Part shown: positions 1 through 8,887 of the stretch, piece after piece
How the letters are laid out: each line of letters begins with the position of its first letter
Numbering within the stretch: position 1 is the stretch's first letter
From: Bacterioplanes sanyensis
Lineage (GTDB): Bacteria > Pseudomonadota > Gammaproteobacteria > Pseudomonadales > Oceanobacteraceae
DNA length: 64,000 bases
Direction of reading: 5' to 3'
NCBI RefSeq assembly: GCF_014652515.1
Contig: NZ_BMYY01000007.1
Span: forward strand, 30,307 to 94,306
Program-made: the position numbers and the translations under genes
The notes under the pieces: model-generated
Told to the model about the DNA's origin: nothing
Seen by the model: the letters and a program-made list of their open reading frames with translations, nothing else
Databases searched by the model: none

Positions 1-616
1 ACTTGGACTGGCCTTCATAGGCGTAGATGTTGATAAAGTATTCGCCAGTGGTGGGGACCTGCAATTGCTCGTACTCGCCGGTGGCGTTCGATGTGAGTAC
101 CGGCTCACTTTCATCGGTCAACTGCATTAGCAAATCCAGATCGTTGTTAAACACCGACACCACACCGCCGGTAAAGGAATCCACCACCTGCAGTTGCACG
201 ATCTGACCTTGCTGCAGGCGTACGCGGTAGTAGTCATTGCGATCGGCACTCAAAGCAAAACGTGCCTGGGATGGCGACTGCCCTGACGCCTGCGCCGAAG
301 CAAAGCCTTGCACGGTGGCGACATTCGGTAAGGACTGAGCGCTGGTTGTACTGTTGTTGTCTTGGTAATCGGCAAGCACATCGTTCACGTCGGAATCGAC
401 CAACAAGGACGCTGCCGGCTCTAACTTGCCACTGAGAGTAAACTCGGTGGCGACAGGCTCAGGTTCGGGCTCTGGCTCAGGTTGCGGATCAGGCTGCGTC
501 GGAGGCTGTGGGCTCGGCTCTCGCTCCGAGCTGCCTCCGCCACCACCGCCACACGCGGTGAGCGAAGCCATCAAGATCAATAACGCCAGATGCGCTGGCC
601 AAGCTGAATTCGTCAT
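1..616 (-). CDS. Secreted lipoprotein, probable S8-family serine protease, N-terminal part (cut by window edge)
   Basis: Reading leftward from the ATG at 616 the frame stays open to the window edge (about 205 residues). A lipoprotein signal is clear: a hydrophobic stretch ends in the lipobox LTAC, followed by a poly-Gly run and then a linker of Pro-Glu/Pro-Gln repeats (about residues 35-55). Beyond the linker comes a 'DSDVND' segment and a region resembling bacterial pre-peptidase C-terminal (PPC-like) beta domains with the 'DYYRVRLQQGQ' motif. This layout is typical of marine gammaproteobacterial S8 (subtilisin-like) lipoproteins, whose catalytic domain would lie outside the window. The protease assignment is therefore inferred from the N-terminal architecture only. 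A GGGA-type ribosome binding site precedes the start. Confidence 0.6.
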   Translation of the reverse strand, partial: MTNSAWPAHLALLILMASLTACGGGGGGSSEREPSPQPPTQPDPQPEPEPEPEPVATEFTLSGKLEPAASLLVDSDVNDVLADYQDNNSTTSAQSLPNVATVQGFASAQASGQSPSQARFALSADRNDYYRVRLQQGQIVQLQVVDSFTGGVVSVFNNDLDLLMQLTDESEPVLTSNATGEYEQLQVPTTGEYFINIYAYEGQSK

Positions 617-740
617 GTCGCTATCCCTAACTGCTATGCCGTCAGTATCGCATTAGCGCCTGAGTTTTGCAGGCGACGACCTTTGTCAGTTGTGTCAGGG
701 TGCAGTAGTCTGACAAAGTGATTTCAGCAAGGGATGGCGT

Positions 741-2249
741 ATGTCACTGGCTCAAGTTTTTACCCGCGCCCAATGTGGCGTCGATGCGCCCCTGGTGCGA
801 GTGGAAGTGCATTTGTCCTCCGGCTTACCGTCTCTTTCTCTGGTGGGCTTACCGGAAACCGCGGTGAAAGAAAGCAAAGACCGAGTTCGCAGCGCCCTGC
901 TCAACAGCGGCTTTGATTTTCCCGCCAAGCGCATCACCATCAATTTGGCCCCCGCCGAGTTGCCCAAAGAAGGCGGCCGCTACGACCTGGCCATCGCTTT
1001 GGGCATTCTGGCCGCCTCGGCCCAAGTGCCCGCCAGCGCCTTAGATCAGCATGAGTTTATTGGCGAGCTGGCGCTCAGCGGCCAGTTACAGCCGGTTCAG
1101 GGCACTCTGCCAGTCGCCTTGATGGCCACCCAGCAACAACATCGCTTGGTCGTGCCGAGCGCCAATGCCTGCGAAGCCGCCTTGTGCCCTAATGTCGATG
1201 TCATCAGTGCCTCCAGCCTCGCCGACGTCACCGCCTATTTGCACGGCCAGCAAACGTTACCCCAAGCCAGCCCTGCAGCCGCCGACTCAGCACCCGACTT
1301 GGAAGTTGCAGACCTAGCCGATGTGCGCGGTCAGCAGCAAGCCAAGCGCGCGTTAGAAGTTGCCGCGGCAGGCCAACACAATTTGCTGTTTATCGGCCCG
1401 CCGGGCACAGGTAAAACCATGCTCGCAACCCGCCTGCCCGGGATTTTACCGCCCATGAGCGAAAGTGAGGCGCTGCAATCGGCCTCGGTGCAGTCCTTGT
1501 GTGGTCAAAGCGACTGGCTCCAACACTGGCGTCAGCGACCTTTTCGGGCGCCACATCACACAGCTTCAGGCGTCGCCTTAGTGGGGGGCGGCATGAACCC
1601 AAAGCCCGGCGAAATCTCCCTCGCTCACGGCGGCGTGCTGTTTCTCGATGAACTGCCCGAATACAGCCGCAAAGTGTTGGATGTGTTGCGTGAACCATTA
1701 GAAAGCGGCCGCATTGTGATCAGCCGTGCGCGCCAAAGCATTGAGTACCCAGCGCGCTTTCAATTACTGGCGGCGATGAATCCTTGTCCGTGCGGCTATT
1801 TTGGTGACCCGAACGGCCGCTGTCGCTGCACCCATGAGCAAGTGCAGCGCTATCAAAATCAAGCCTCAGGACCACTGCTGGATCGCATCGATTTGCACGT
1901 CGCCGTGCCGCCGGTTGCGCTTAGCCAACTGCAGGCGCAACCCAGCGGTGAAAGCAGTGCCGTGGTGCGCCAACGCGTGGTTGCCGCACGTGAGCGCCAG
2001 CAACAGCGCCAAGGCTGCACCAATGGTCAGCTCAGCAGCCGTCAAACCGAGCAGGTTTGCCAACTCAACAGCAGCGATCATGATTGGTTCAGCCACACGG
2101 TCGAGCAGTTGCAGCTGTCGGCTCGTGCCTATCACCGCTTGTTGAAAATCGCCCGCACCTTGGCTGACCTAGCAGGCAGCGACGCCATTCAGCGCGCACA
2201 CCTGGCGGAAGCCATCGGCTATCGCGCCCTTGATCGTTACCTTCACTGA
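741..2249 (+). CDS. comM: YifB/ComM family Mg-chelatase-like AAA+ ATPase
   Basis: 502 residues, the normal length for ComM. The protein has the N-terminal ChlI-like domain (SLVGLPETAVKESKDRV), a Walker A GPPGTGKT near residue 219, a Walker B region GGVLFLDELPE near residue 297, the Cys-rich NPCPCGYFGDP...CRCT segment near residue 347, and the C-terminal Mg-chelatase domain. ComM is a hexameric helicase that promotes branch migration when incoming DNA is integrated during natural transformation; that role is family knowledge. An AAGGGA ribosome site precedes the ATG at 741. An overlapping ATG at 734 lies in another frame and gives only a short peptide. A short membrane-protein gene follows 12 bases downstream. 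Confidence 0.95.
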   Translation: MSLAQVFTRAQCGVDAPLVRVEVHLSSGLPSLSLVGLPETAVKESKDRVRSALLNSGFDFPAKRITINLAPAELPKEGGRYDLAIALGILAASAQVPASALDQHEFIGELALSGQLQPVQGTLPVALMATQQQHRLVVPSANACEAALCPNVDVISASSLADVTAYLHGQQTLPQASPAAADSAPDLEVADLADVRGQQQAKRALEVAAAGQHNLLFIGPPGTGKTMLATRLPGILPPMSESEALQSASVQSLCGQSDWLQHWRQRPFRAPHHTASGVALVGGGMNPKPGEISLAHGGVLFLDELPEYSRKVLDVLREPLESGRIVISRARQSIEYPARFQLLAAMNPCPCGYFGDPNGRCRCTHEQVQRYQNQASGPLLDRIDLHVAVPPVALSQLQAQPSGESSAVVRQRVVAARERQQQRQGCTNGQLSSRQTEQVCQLNSSDHDWFSHTVEQLQLSARAYHRLLKIARTLADLAGSDAIQRAHLAEAIGYRALDRYLH

Positions 2250-2261
2250 CCGGAGCCCAGC

Positions 2262-2429
2262 ATGTCACGTCAAACGCTGATCTTTTTTATCGTTGTCGTG
2301 TTGTTGATAGCGGCACTGGTGATTTACCACCTCAATACCGACAGCCCCTACAACTCCGAGGTGTTTTTCGGTAAAGAGCTGACCCATGAGACAGGCACGC
2401 AAGCCAGATCATCGTCAGCTGACAGCTGA
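2262..2429 (+). CDS. Small single-pass membrane protein, unknown function
   Basis: Too short for most gene callers: 55 codons, with a CCGGAG ribosome binding site before the ATG and only 12 bases after comM, so probably co-transcribed with it. The product starts MSRQTLIFFIVVVLLIAALV, one strong transmembrane helix, followed by a polar tail with DSPYNSEVFFGKEL. I do not recognise a family. The start context, the clean hydrophobic helix and the tight spacing support a real gene. It could be a membrane-anchored accessory factor, but the sequence shows nothing about function. Confidence 0.5.
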   Translation: MSRQTLIFFIVVVLLIAALVIYHLNTDSPYNSEVFFGKELTHETGTQARSSSADS

Positions 2430-2478
2430 GTCGCGGCGCTGGCGATGGTAGACTACGGCGCTTGCCTGAACACAGTCA

Positions 2479-4518
2479 GTGGTTGTCTCCGTGGTTGATT
2501 TGTCCCAGTTAAATCCGCGCCAGCGTGAAGCGGCGAAATACATTGATGGCCCCTTGTTGGTACTGGCCGGTGCCGGCTCGGGTAAAACCTCAGTGATTAC
2601 CCGCAAAATCGCCTACCTGATCGGCAGCTGCGGCATCAAAGCACATCACATTGCCGCCGTGACCTTTACCAACAAGGCCGCGCGCGAGATGAAAGAGCGG
2701 GTGAACTCACTGGTGGGCAAAGGCGGTGCCAAAGGCCTGACGGTGTCCACCTTCCATAACTTGGGCCTCAACATCATTCGCCAGGAGCTGAAAACCGCCG
2801 GCTACAAGGCGGGGTTTTCCATTCTCGACCAGGATGACTGTAAGAACATCATTCGCGATGTCATGCATCGCGAGCACGGTGACGACGGCGACATGATCGA
2901 ACTGGTGCAAAACAGCATCAGCAATCTCAAAAATGACCTGGTCACTCCAGAGCACGCGCTGCAAATCGCACAAAGCCCGCAAGAAATGATGATTGCGCAA
3001 ACCTATTCGGTGTATCAGCGCATGCTCAAAGCCTACAACGCCGTCGATTTTGACGACCTTATCATGGTGCCCACCTTGCTGTTTCGCGATCACAGCGAAG
3101 TGCTGGCACGCTGGCAAAAGAAGATTCGCTACCTGCTGGTGGACGAATACCAAGACACCAATACCAGCCAGTACGAGCTGGTGAAGCTTTTGGTGGGCCA
3201 TCGCAGTGGGCTGACTGTCGTAGGCGATGATGACCAATCGATTTACGCCTGGCGCGGCGCACGCCCTGAGAACCTGGCGCTGTTAAAAAAGGACTTCCCG
3301 ACGCTGAAGCTGGTCAAGCTGGAGCAAAACTACCGCTCCACCGGGTTGATTTTGCACGCTGCCAACCATGTGATCGATAACAACCCGCACGAGTTTGAGA
3401 AAAAGCTCTGGTCTGATAAAGGCTATGGCGACCCGATCCGCATTCTTAAATGCCGCAATGACGAAGCCGAGGCTGAGCGCGTGGTCACCGAGATCATCGA
3501 GCGGCGTATGCGCTACGGCTGCAGCTACCGTGACTTTGCCGTGCTGTATCGCGGCAACCACCAGTCGCGAGTGCTGGAAATGAAGATGCAGGCTTTTCAG
3601 GTGCCGTACAAACTTAGTGGCGGCCAGTCGTTTTTTGGCCGCAACGAAATCAAAGACATCATGGGCTATTTGCGCTTGCTGATTAATCCCAGCGACGACG
3701 CCGCATTTTTGCGCATCATCAATACGCCGCGGCGCGAAATTGGCCCCACCACCATTGAAAAGCTCAGCGAATATGCCGCCATGCGCGGCACCAGCTTGAT
3801 GTCTGCCACCACCGAAATGGGGCTGGAGCAGGTGTTGATGCCCAAGGCCACCGATCGTCTGCGGCGCTTTGGTCATTGGCTCGAAACCGTAACACGCAAC
3901 GCCTACACCGATGACCCAGTGGCGGCCATCAAAGAGCTGATCAACGACATCGATTACGAAGGCTGGCTGCTGCAAAACTCCGGCACCCCGCACCAGGCCG
4001 AGCGACGCATGAAAAACGTTTGGTTCCTAGTCGACTCCGTCAGCAGAATGATTGAAAAAGCCGATGAGCTGGGCGATGAATGCACCATCGAAGACGCCGT
4101 TGGCAAACTGGTGCTGCGCGACATGCTGGAGCAACAGGAGCAAGAGGATGAAAACGACCAGGTGCAATTGCTCACCTTGCACGCCTCCAAGGGGTTGGAA
4201 TATCCACACGTTTACATCATCGGCATGGAAGAAGAACTGATGCCGCACCGCAACAGCATTGAGGCCAATACCATCGAAGAAGAACGCCGGCTGATGTATG
4301 TGGGCATCACACGCGCTAAACGCACCCTCACCCTCACCTACGCCGCCAAGCGTCGCCAGTATGGTGAAACCGCTGCCACTACCCACTCGCGCTTTTTAGA
4401 TGAACTGCCTCACAACGACGTGGAGTGGGAAGGCAAAAGCGAAACCTCGGTAGAAGAGCAAAAAGAGCGCGGTCAGCAAACATTGAACAGCCTGAAAGAC
4501 ATGCTGGCCGACTTTTAA
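2479..4518 (+). CDS. rep: ATP-dependent DNA helicase Rep (UvrD/Rep family)
   Basis: 679 residues starting at GTG 2479 (another GTG at 2491 would remove four residues). Superfamily 1A helicase motifs are intact: Walker A AGAGSGKT near residue 34, VDEYQDTN near 221, GDDDQSIYAWRGA near 249, QNYRS, then the GYLRLLINPSDDAAFLRIINTPRR segment typical of Rep, and the C-terminal LLTLHASKGLEYPHVYIIG and VGITRAKR motifs. Rep unwinds 3'-5' and helps replication forks pass protein blocks. The N-terminus (LNPRQREAAKYIDGPLLVLAG) and length fit Rep better than UvrD. It stands alone between comM and a binding-protein gene. Confidence 0.95.
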   Translation: MVVSVVDLSQLNPRQREAAKYIDGPLLVLAGAGSGKTSVITRKIAYLIGSCGIKAHHIAAVTFTNKAAREMKERVNSLVGKGGAKGLTVSTFHNLGLNIIRQELKTAGYKAGFSILDQDDCKNIIRDVMHREHGDDGDMIELVQNSISNLKNDLVTPEHALQIAQSPQEMMIAQTYSVYQRMLKAYNAVDFDDLIMVPTLLFRDHSEVLARWQKKIRYLLVDEYQDTNTSQYELVKLLVGHRSGLTVVGDDDQSIYAWRGARPENLALLKKDFPTLKLVKLEQNYRSTGLILHAANHVIDNNPHEFEKKLWSDKGYGDPIRILKCRNDEAEAERVVTEIIERRMRYGCSYRDFAVLYRGNHQSRVLEMKMQAFQVPYKLSGGQSFFGRNEIKDIMGYLRLLINPSDDAAFLRIINTPRREIGPTTIEKLSEYAAMRGTSLMSATTEMGLEQVLMPKATDRLRRFGHWLETVTRNAYTDDPVAAIKELINDIDYEGWLLQNSGTPHQAERRMKNVWFLVDSVSRMIEKADELGDECTIEDAVGKLVLRDMLEQQEQEDENDQVQLLTLHASKGLEYPHVYIIGMEEELMPHRNSIEANTIEEERRLMYVGITRAKRTLTLTYAAKRRQYGETAATTHSRFLDELPHNDVEWEGKSETSVEEQKERGQQTLNSLKDMLADF

Positions 4519-4671
4519 GGCAGCACGGCATTATTTGGTGCCCTCCTTGGATTGGGAGCCAACCTCATCTATCGCCACACTCACCCGCCAGACTTTTTTA
4601 CCTTCGCACTTGCATTAAGTGAGGGGCATCTATACTGCCAACATCCCCCCAGCAAATGCGAGAAACTCACC

Positions 4672-5418
4672 ATGATACGACTGATTGCCTTGGCAGTAAC
4701 CGCCATAGTCAGCCTGCCCTTGCAGGCTCAAACCCTCACATTTTGCGGCGATAGCGCCGGCTGGCCACCTTATACCTATGAAGAAAACGGCGTCGTCAAA
4801 GGCTACGATGTGGATGTACTTAAAGCCATACTCGAGCCCCAAGGCATTACCGTTGACGTGCAAATGCTACCGTGGAAGCGCTGCTTGCAAGATACCGACA
4901 ACGGTAAAATACACGCTGCTTTAAGCGCCTCCGCAAACGATGAGCGTCGCAAAAAGTATCGCCTAACCGAGTACTATTACACCGTACAGCCCAGTTATAT
5001 TTATGTAAAAGAACGCTTTCCCGGTGGCGTTCAGCTAACCGCATCAGAGGCGCTCAAACAGCATAAAATTTGTGGTTTACGTGGCTACAACTACGATGGC
5101 TTTGGATTGTCGTCTGAAAAAGTCGACAGAGACACCAACAATTTCAAGCAATTATTTCAAAAAACCAAAGCCGGTCGCTGTGATTTAATTCTAGCGCGCT
5201 ATGAAATTCTGGTGGGCTTTGCTTTGATGGGTGAAAACTATCTCACCGACGAATGGGGCTATAACGCCATTCCCGGCATAGAAGGCGATAAATTCTATAT
5301 GCTAGTCAGCCGCAATATTCCCGATAGCGAAGCGGTAGAGAAAAAGCTGAGCGACGGCATTAAACAGTTGCGCTCGGAAGGTAAATTGGAAGCGCTATTA
5401 AAGCCTTACTTGAACTAA
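4672..5418 (+). CDS. Periplasmic substrate-binding protein (HisJ/PBP2-like, SBP_bac_3)
   Basis: A longer reading frame begins at 4552, but the ATG at 4672 is the sensible start because it opens a signal peptide (MIRLIALAVTAIVSLPLQAQ, cut near residue 19). The mature protein begins LTFCGDSAGWPPYTYEENG and continues with the GYDVDVLKAIL and MLPWKRCL segments typical of family-3 solute-binding proteins; total 248 residues. Such proteins bind amino acids or similar small solutes, but no permease or ATPase gene is adjacent, so this is an orphan receptor whose ligand cannot be told. A hairpin at 5429-5450 follows the stop. Confidence 0.8.
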   Translation: MIRLIALAVTAIVSLPLQAQTLTFCGDSAGWPPYTYEENGVVKGYDVDVLKAILEPQGITVDVQMLPWKRCLQDTDNGKIHAALSASANDERRKKYRLTEYYYTVQPSYIYVKERFPGGVQLTASEALKQHKICGLRGYNYDGFGLSSEKVDRDTNNFKQLFQKTKAGRCDLILARYEILVGFALMGENYLTDEWGYNAIPGIEGDKFYMLVSRNIPDSEAVEKKLSDGIKQLRSEGKLEALLKPYLN

Positions 5419-5428
5419 ATTGGACGAA

Positions 5429-5450
5429 GGGCACTGCATAGGCAGTGCCC
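5429..5450. terminator. Hairpin between convergent genes
   Basis: A perfect 9-bp stem GGGCACTGC/GCAGTGCCC with the 4-base loop ATAG sits between the convergent binding-protein and outer-membrane-barrel genes. There is no long T run on either side, so it is either a weak bidirectional terminator or an RNA-stabilising hairpin. Confidence 0.5.
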
Positions 5451-5460
5451 ACTACAGGTT

Positions 5461-6000
5461 TTAGAACTTGTAGTTTACGCCAGCGTTCATACTGGAAACG
5501 TCAATAACGTCAACTTCACCGAAAACGGTGTAGTTCGCTTCGACAGACAGCTGCTGATTCAGTTTAAACTCACCACCGATACCATAGAGAATATTCATTT
5601 CGCTATCATCATAGTAGTCTGAGTCGAGTGACAGATAGTTCAAGCCCAACTTAGCGTGAATAGAAGCTTGTTCATTAAAACTGAATCCCAGTTTACCAGC
5701 ACCCAACATAGAATAACCAGTGAGTTCGTTACTGGTGCCATCGAACTCAGAGCTTCCCAGGTAAATAAAGCCGGCTTCAGCTGAAAGATTGATTTGCTCT
5801 GGCAGGCCAGCATTCGTTAGGCCTTTAAATGGCACACCTACAACACCGCCAAAACCGATGGAGTTATCCAGATCCCAAATGCCAATATCGTAGTCAACGA
5901 TGTGCATGCTCGCGCCAACATACTTGTTATCCAGATCCAGTTGCATGGCTGAAGCGTTCACGCTGGCCAGCAAAGCGGCCGCTAATACTGTTTTTTTCAC
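5461..6000 (-). CDS. Small outer-membrane beta-barrel protein (YfaZ-like)
   Basis: 179 residues with a clear signal peptide (MKKTVLAAALLASVNASA) and alternating hydrophobic/polar strands ending in the outer-membrane signature NAGVNYKF with C-terminal Phe. Strand-like repeats such as GFIYLGSS, LGAGKLGFSF and GLNYLSLDSDYYDDSEMN suggest an 8-stranded barrel. It resembles the YfaZ group of outer-membrane proteins, though that assignment is by pattern only. No partner genes are adjacent. The 220 bases upstream carry its promoter region and the end of glmS; I could not identify a convincing regulator site there. Confidence 0.65.
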   Translation of the reverse strand: MKKTVLAAALLASVNASAMQLDLDNKYVGASMHIVDYDIGIWDLDNSIGFGGVVGVPFKGLTNAGLPEQINLSAEAGFIYLGSSEFDGTSNELTGYSMLGAGKLGFSFNEQASIHAKLGLNYLSLDSDYYDDSEMNILYGIGGEFKLNQQLSVEANYTVFGEVDVIDVSSMNAGVNYKF

Positions 6001-6222
6001 TGTTCCCTTCCTTAAATTGGAATACGATTGACTTCACCTCGCGCCATCGCAGGGAACAGCTAACACTGACACCCGTCCCTGGATTAGCGCCGAGCGCATG
6101 GTAACGATGCGACACTCGCATTGCAATTTGCTCAATGAGACTTGCGTCAATAATTCACAAAGCCAAACTCACGGCAGCCAAGCGCTCTTTGTCTTACCTG
6201 ACAAAACACCGACTATAAAACG

Positions 6223-8037
6223 CTATTCCACCGTCACACTTTTCGCCAAGTTACGCGGCTGGTCGACGTCGGTGCCTTTAATCACTGCCACGTGGTAGCT
6301 CAGCAACTGCAATGGAATGGTGTACACAATCGGCGCAATGCGATTGTCACAGTGCACCACGGGCAAGACCATGACATTGCCTTCGGTATTCAGGCCCGCC
6401 GCTTCGTCAGCAAAGATAAACAACTCGCCACCGCGGGCGCGCACTTCTTCAATGTTGGATTTCAGCTTTTCCACCAGCTCATTATTCGGCGCCACCACGA
6501 CGATGGGCATTTCGGCGTCGATCAGCGCCAGCGGGCCATGCTTGAGCTCGCCCGCGGCGTAGGCTTCGGCATGAATGTAGGAGATTTCTTTGAGCTTTAA
6601 CGCCCCTTCCATCGCGATTGGGTATTGGCTGCCACGGCCTAAAAACAGCGCGTGGTGTTTTTCAGCAAAGCGCTGTGCTAGGGCTTCGATGTCGCTGTTC
6701 ATTGCCAATGATTTTTCTATCAACGCCGGCAAATGCGCTAACGCTGCAGCGATGTCTTTTTCTTGCTCAGTGCTCAGCTGGCGACCACGGCCAAGTGCTA
6801 CGGTAAGCAGCATCAAGGCCACCAATTGCGTGGTAAAGGCCTTAGTCGAAGCCACGCCAATTTCTGCCCCGGCACGGGTCATCAGCGCCATATCGGATTC
6901 GCGCACCAGCGACGAGCCCGGCACATTGCAGATCGCCAAGGTTTGCTGATAGCCAATGTCTTTGGCCAAACGCAATGCCGCCAAGGTGTCTGCGGTTTCA
7001 CCGCTTTGGGAAATCGTTACCAGTAAGGAGGATGGGCGCACCACCGAGCGGCGATAGCGAAACTCCGAGGCAATTTCGACGTTGCACGGTACCCCGGCCA
7101 GGCTTTCTATCCAGTAACGCGCCGTCATCGCCGCATGATAGGAGGTGCCACAAGCGATGATTTGCACCTGCTCCACCTGGCTAAGGTCGCCCAGCGCTTC
7201 GAGGTTGAGCTGACCGTTTTCCAACCGCCCTTCCAAAGTGTTGGCAATGGCTTGGGGCTGTTCGTAAATCTCTTTCAGCATGTAATGGCGGAATTGGCCC
7301 TTATCACCGGCATCATGCTCCACCGTCGATTCCACCAGCGGTCGCTCGACCACTTGGTCTTGGCTGTCGAAAACTTGGTAACTGCGACGTTCGATCAAAG
7401 CGACGTCGCCCTCTTCCAAAAACGCAAAGCGCTGGGTGACGGGCAGCAACGCCAGTTGATCCGAAGCAATAAAGTGCTCACCAATGCCTGCACCAATCAC
7501 CAAGGGGCTGCCGGAGCGCGCCACTACCAGCTGTTCAGGCGACTGCTCGTCCATCACCACCATGCCGTAGGCACCGGTGAGTTGTTTGCGTGTTGCCATC
7601 ACCGCTTGCAACAAGGCATGGCCTTGCTGGCGAAAACTGGCAATCAAGTGGGCGATGACTTCGGTATCGGTTTGCGACTGAAACTCAAACCCCTGCTGCT
7701 GCAGCTGTTGGCGCAACTCGCTGTGGTTTTCGATAATGCCGTTATGCACCACCATGATCGGGCCCGATTGGTGCGGGTGGGCATTGGCTTCCGATGGCTG
7801 GCCGTGGGTCGCCCAGCGGGTATGGGCAATACCGGTGCCGCCTTGAATCGGTGTTTGTGCCAAGGCTTCGGCCAAGGCTTCGACTTTGCCCAAGCGGCGC
7901 AAACGCTGCACCTGGCCTTGGGATGCTTGCACCGCCAAACCGGCGGAGTCATAACCGCGGTATTCCAAGCGCTGCAGGCCGGTTAAAAGAATATCTGCTA
8001 CGTCACGTTGCGCGACTGCGCCTACGATGCCACACAT
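6223..8037 (-). CDS. glmS: Glutamine--fructose-6-phosphate aminotransferase (isomerizing)
   Basis: Makes glucosamine-6-phosphate from fructose-6-phosphate and glutamine, the first step to UDP-GlcNAc for peptidoglycan and LPS. The frame is open to 8091, but the N-terminal nucleophile must be Cys2 after Met removal, which fixes the start at 8037 ([10 protein letters not shown]); 604 residues result. The N-terminal glutaminase domain shows [19 protein letters not shown] and HNGIIENH; two SIS isomerase domains follow ([16 protein letters not shown]), ending in the conserved KSVTVE. It lies 4 bases behind a DeoR-family regulator gene, the same pair as glmR-glmS in Pseudomonas, so the two are co-transcribed. 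Confidence 0.97.
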   Translation of the reverse strand: MCGIVGAVAQRDVADILLTGLQRLEYRGYDSAGLAVQASQGQVQRLRRLGKVEALAEALAQTPIQGGTGIAHTRWATHGQPSEANAHPHQSGPIMVVHNGIIENHSELRQQLQQQGFEFQSQTDTEVIAHLIASFRQQGHALLQAVMATRKQLTGAYGMVVMDEQSPEQLVVARSGSPLVIGAGIGEHFIASDQLALLPVTQRFAFLEEGDVALIERRSYQVFDSQDQVVERPLVESTVEHDAGDKGQFRHYMLKEIYEQPQAIANTLEGRLENGQLNLEALGDLSQVEQVQIIACGTSYHAAMTARYWIESLAGVPCNVEIASEFRYRRSVVRPSSLLVTISQSGETADTLAALRLAKDIGYQQTLAICNVPGSSLVRESDMALMTRAGAEIGVASTKAFTTQLVALMLLTVALGRGRQLSTEQEKDIAAALAHLPALIEKSLAMNSDIEALAQRFAEKHHALFLGRGSQYPIAMEGALKLKEISYIHAEAYAAGELKHGPLALIDAEMPIVVVAPNNELVEKLKSNIEEVRARGGELFIFADEAAGLNTEGNVMVLPVVHCDNRIAPIVYTIPLQLLSYHVAVIKGTDVDQPRNLAKSVTVE

Positions 8038-8041
8038 ACGG

Positions 8042-8815
8042 TCACCCTTGTGCTGGCGCCACGGTTTCGACCCGTACGCCGTGAGATTCAATGGATTGCT
8101 GTTGCTCGGCGGTCAAACCGTTGTCGGTAATCAGCAAGTCAACCTGCTGCCAAGCCAGCTCAAGATTAGGAATGCGACGGCCGATTTTGTCAGATTCAGC
8201 CAGCACCACCACTTCACGCGCTGCCTTAGCCATGGCCCGGCTCAGCGACATCAGTTCATTAAAGGTGGTGGTACCGCGCTGCAGATCGATGCCATCACAG
8301 CCAATAAATAGATGGTCAAAGTCGTAACTGGCCAACACCTGCTCCGCCACTTGGCCTTGAAACGATTCCGACTGCGCATCCCAAGTGCCGCCGGTCATTA
8401 GCAGCGTCGGCTCATTGTCTAACGCCAATAACTGCCGGGCGACGGCGAGGGAATTGCTCATCACCACCAAGCCACGCTTGTGCTCCAGATGTGGAATCAG
8501 TGCGGCCGTGGTGGAGCCATAATCAATAATCAAGCGTTGATGGTCGCGAATGCGGCGGGCGGCCGCCGCTGCAATCGCTACCTTTCGATTCGAAACCTTG
8601 GATGCTTCGCTCTTGGCCAAATCTCCGGGAATGGGAACGGCGCCACCGTAACGCCGTAACAGCAGTCCGCTGCTTTCTAACGCCTTTAAATCCTTACGAA
8701 TCGTCACTTCAGAGGTGTTTAACCAAGCCGCTAAGGCGTCCACCTGAACTTCACCGCTTTGCTGCAGTGTCGTAAGAATGCGCTGTCGGCGCTGTAGTGT
8801 TTGTCCGCGAGCCAT
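8042..8815 (-). CDS. glmR: DeoR-family transcriptional regulator of amino-sugar synthesis
   Basis: 257 residues. An N-terminal winged helix-turn-helix ([38 protein letters not shown]) with the DeoR signature is followed by the sugar-phosphate isomerase-like sensor domain ([26 protein letters not shown]). It lies directly ahead of glmS with a 4-base gap, matching the Pseudomonas glmR-glmS arrangement. There the regulator is thought to control amino-sugar supply; the effector here is inferred to be an amino-sugar or hexose phosphate. In Pseudomonas glmU stands next to this pair; here glmU lies 30 kb away. Confidence 0.8.
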   Translation of the reverse strand: MARGQTLQRRQRILTTLQQSGEVQVDALAAWLNTSEVTIRKDLKALESSGLLLRRYGGAVPIPGDLAKSEASKVSNRKVAIAAAAARRIRDHQRLIIDYGSTTAALIPHLEHKRGLVVMSNSLAVARQLLALDNEPTLLMTGGTWDAQSESFQGQVAEQVLASYDFDHLFIGCDGIDLQRGTTTFNELMSLSRAMAKAAREVVVLAESDKIGRRIPNLELAWQQVDLLITDNGLTAEQQQSIESHGVRVETVAPAQG

Positions 8816-8887
8816 ATTTGGTTTCGAATCAAAATAAAAACGAAACCATAAAGAAAGATTCTAGCCAGTACAAGTTCAGTGAGCGGC

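Noticed and set aside
3283..3993. 236-codon minus-strand frame opposite rep
   Set aside because: Antisense to conserved helicase motifs; no start signal and no family resemblance.
7135..7986. 283-codon plus-strand reading frame opposite glmS
   Set aside because: It is the exact antisense of conserved glmS sequence, has no ribosome binding site and shows His/Leu/Gln-rich composition typical of antisense translation.
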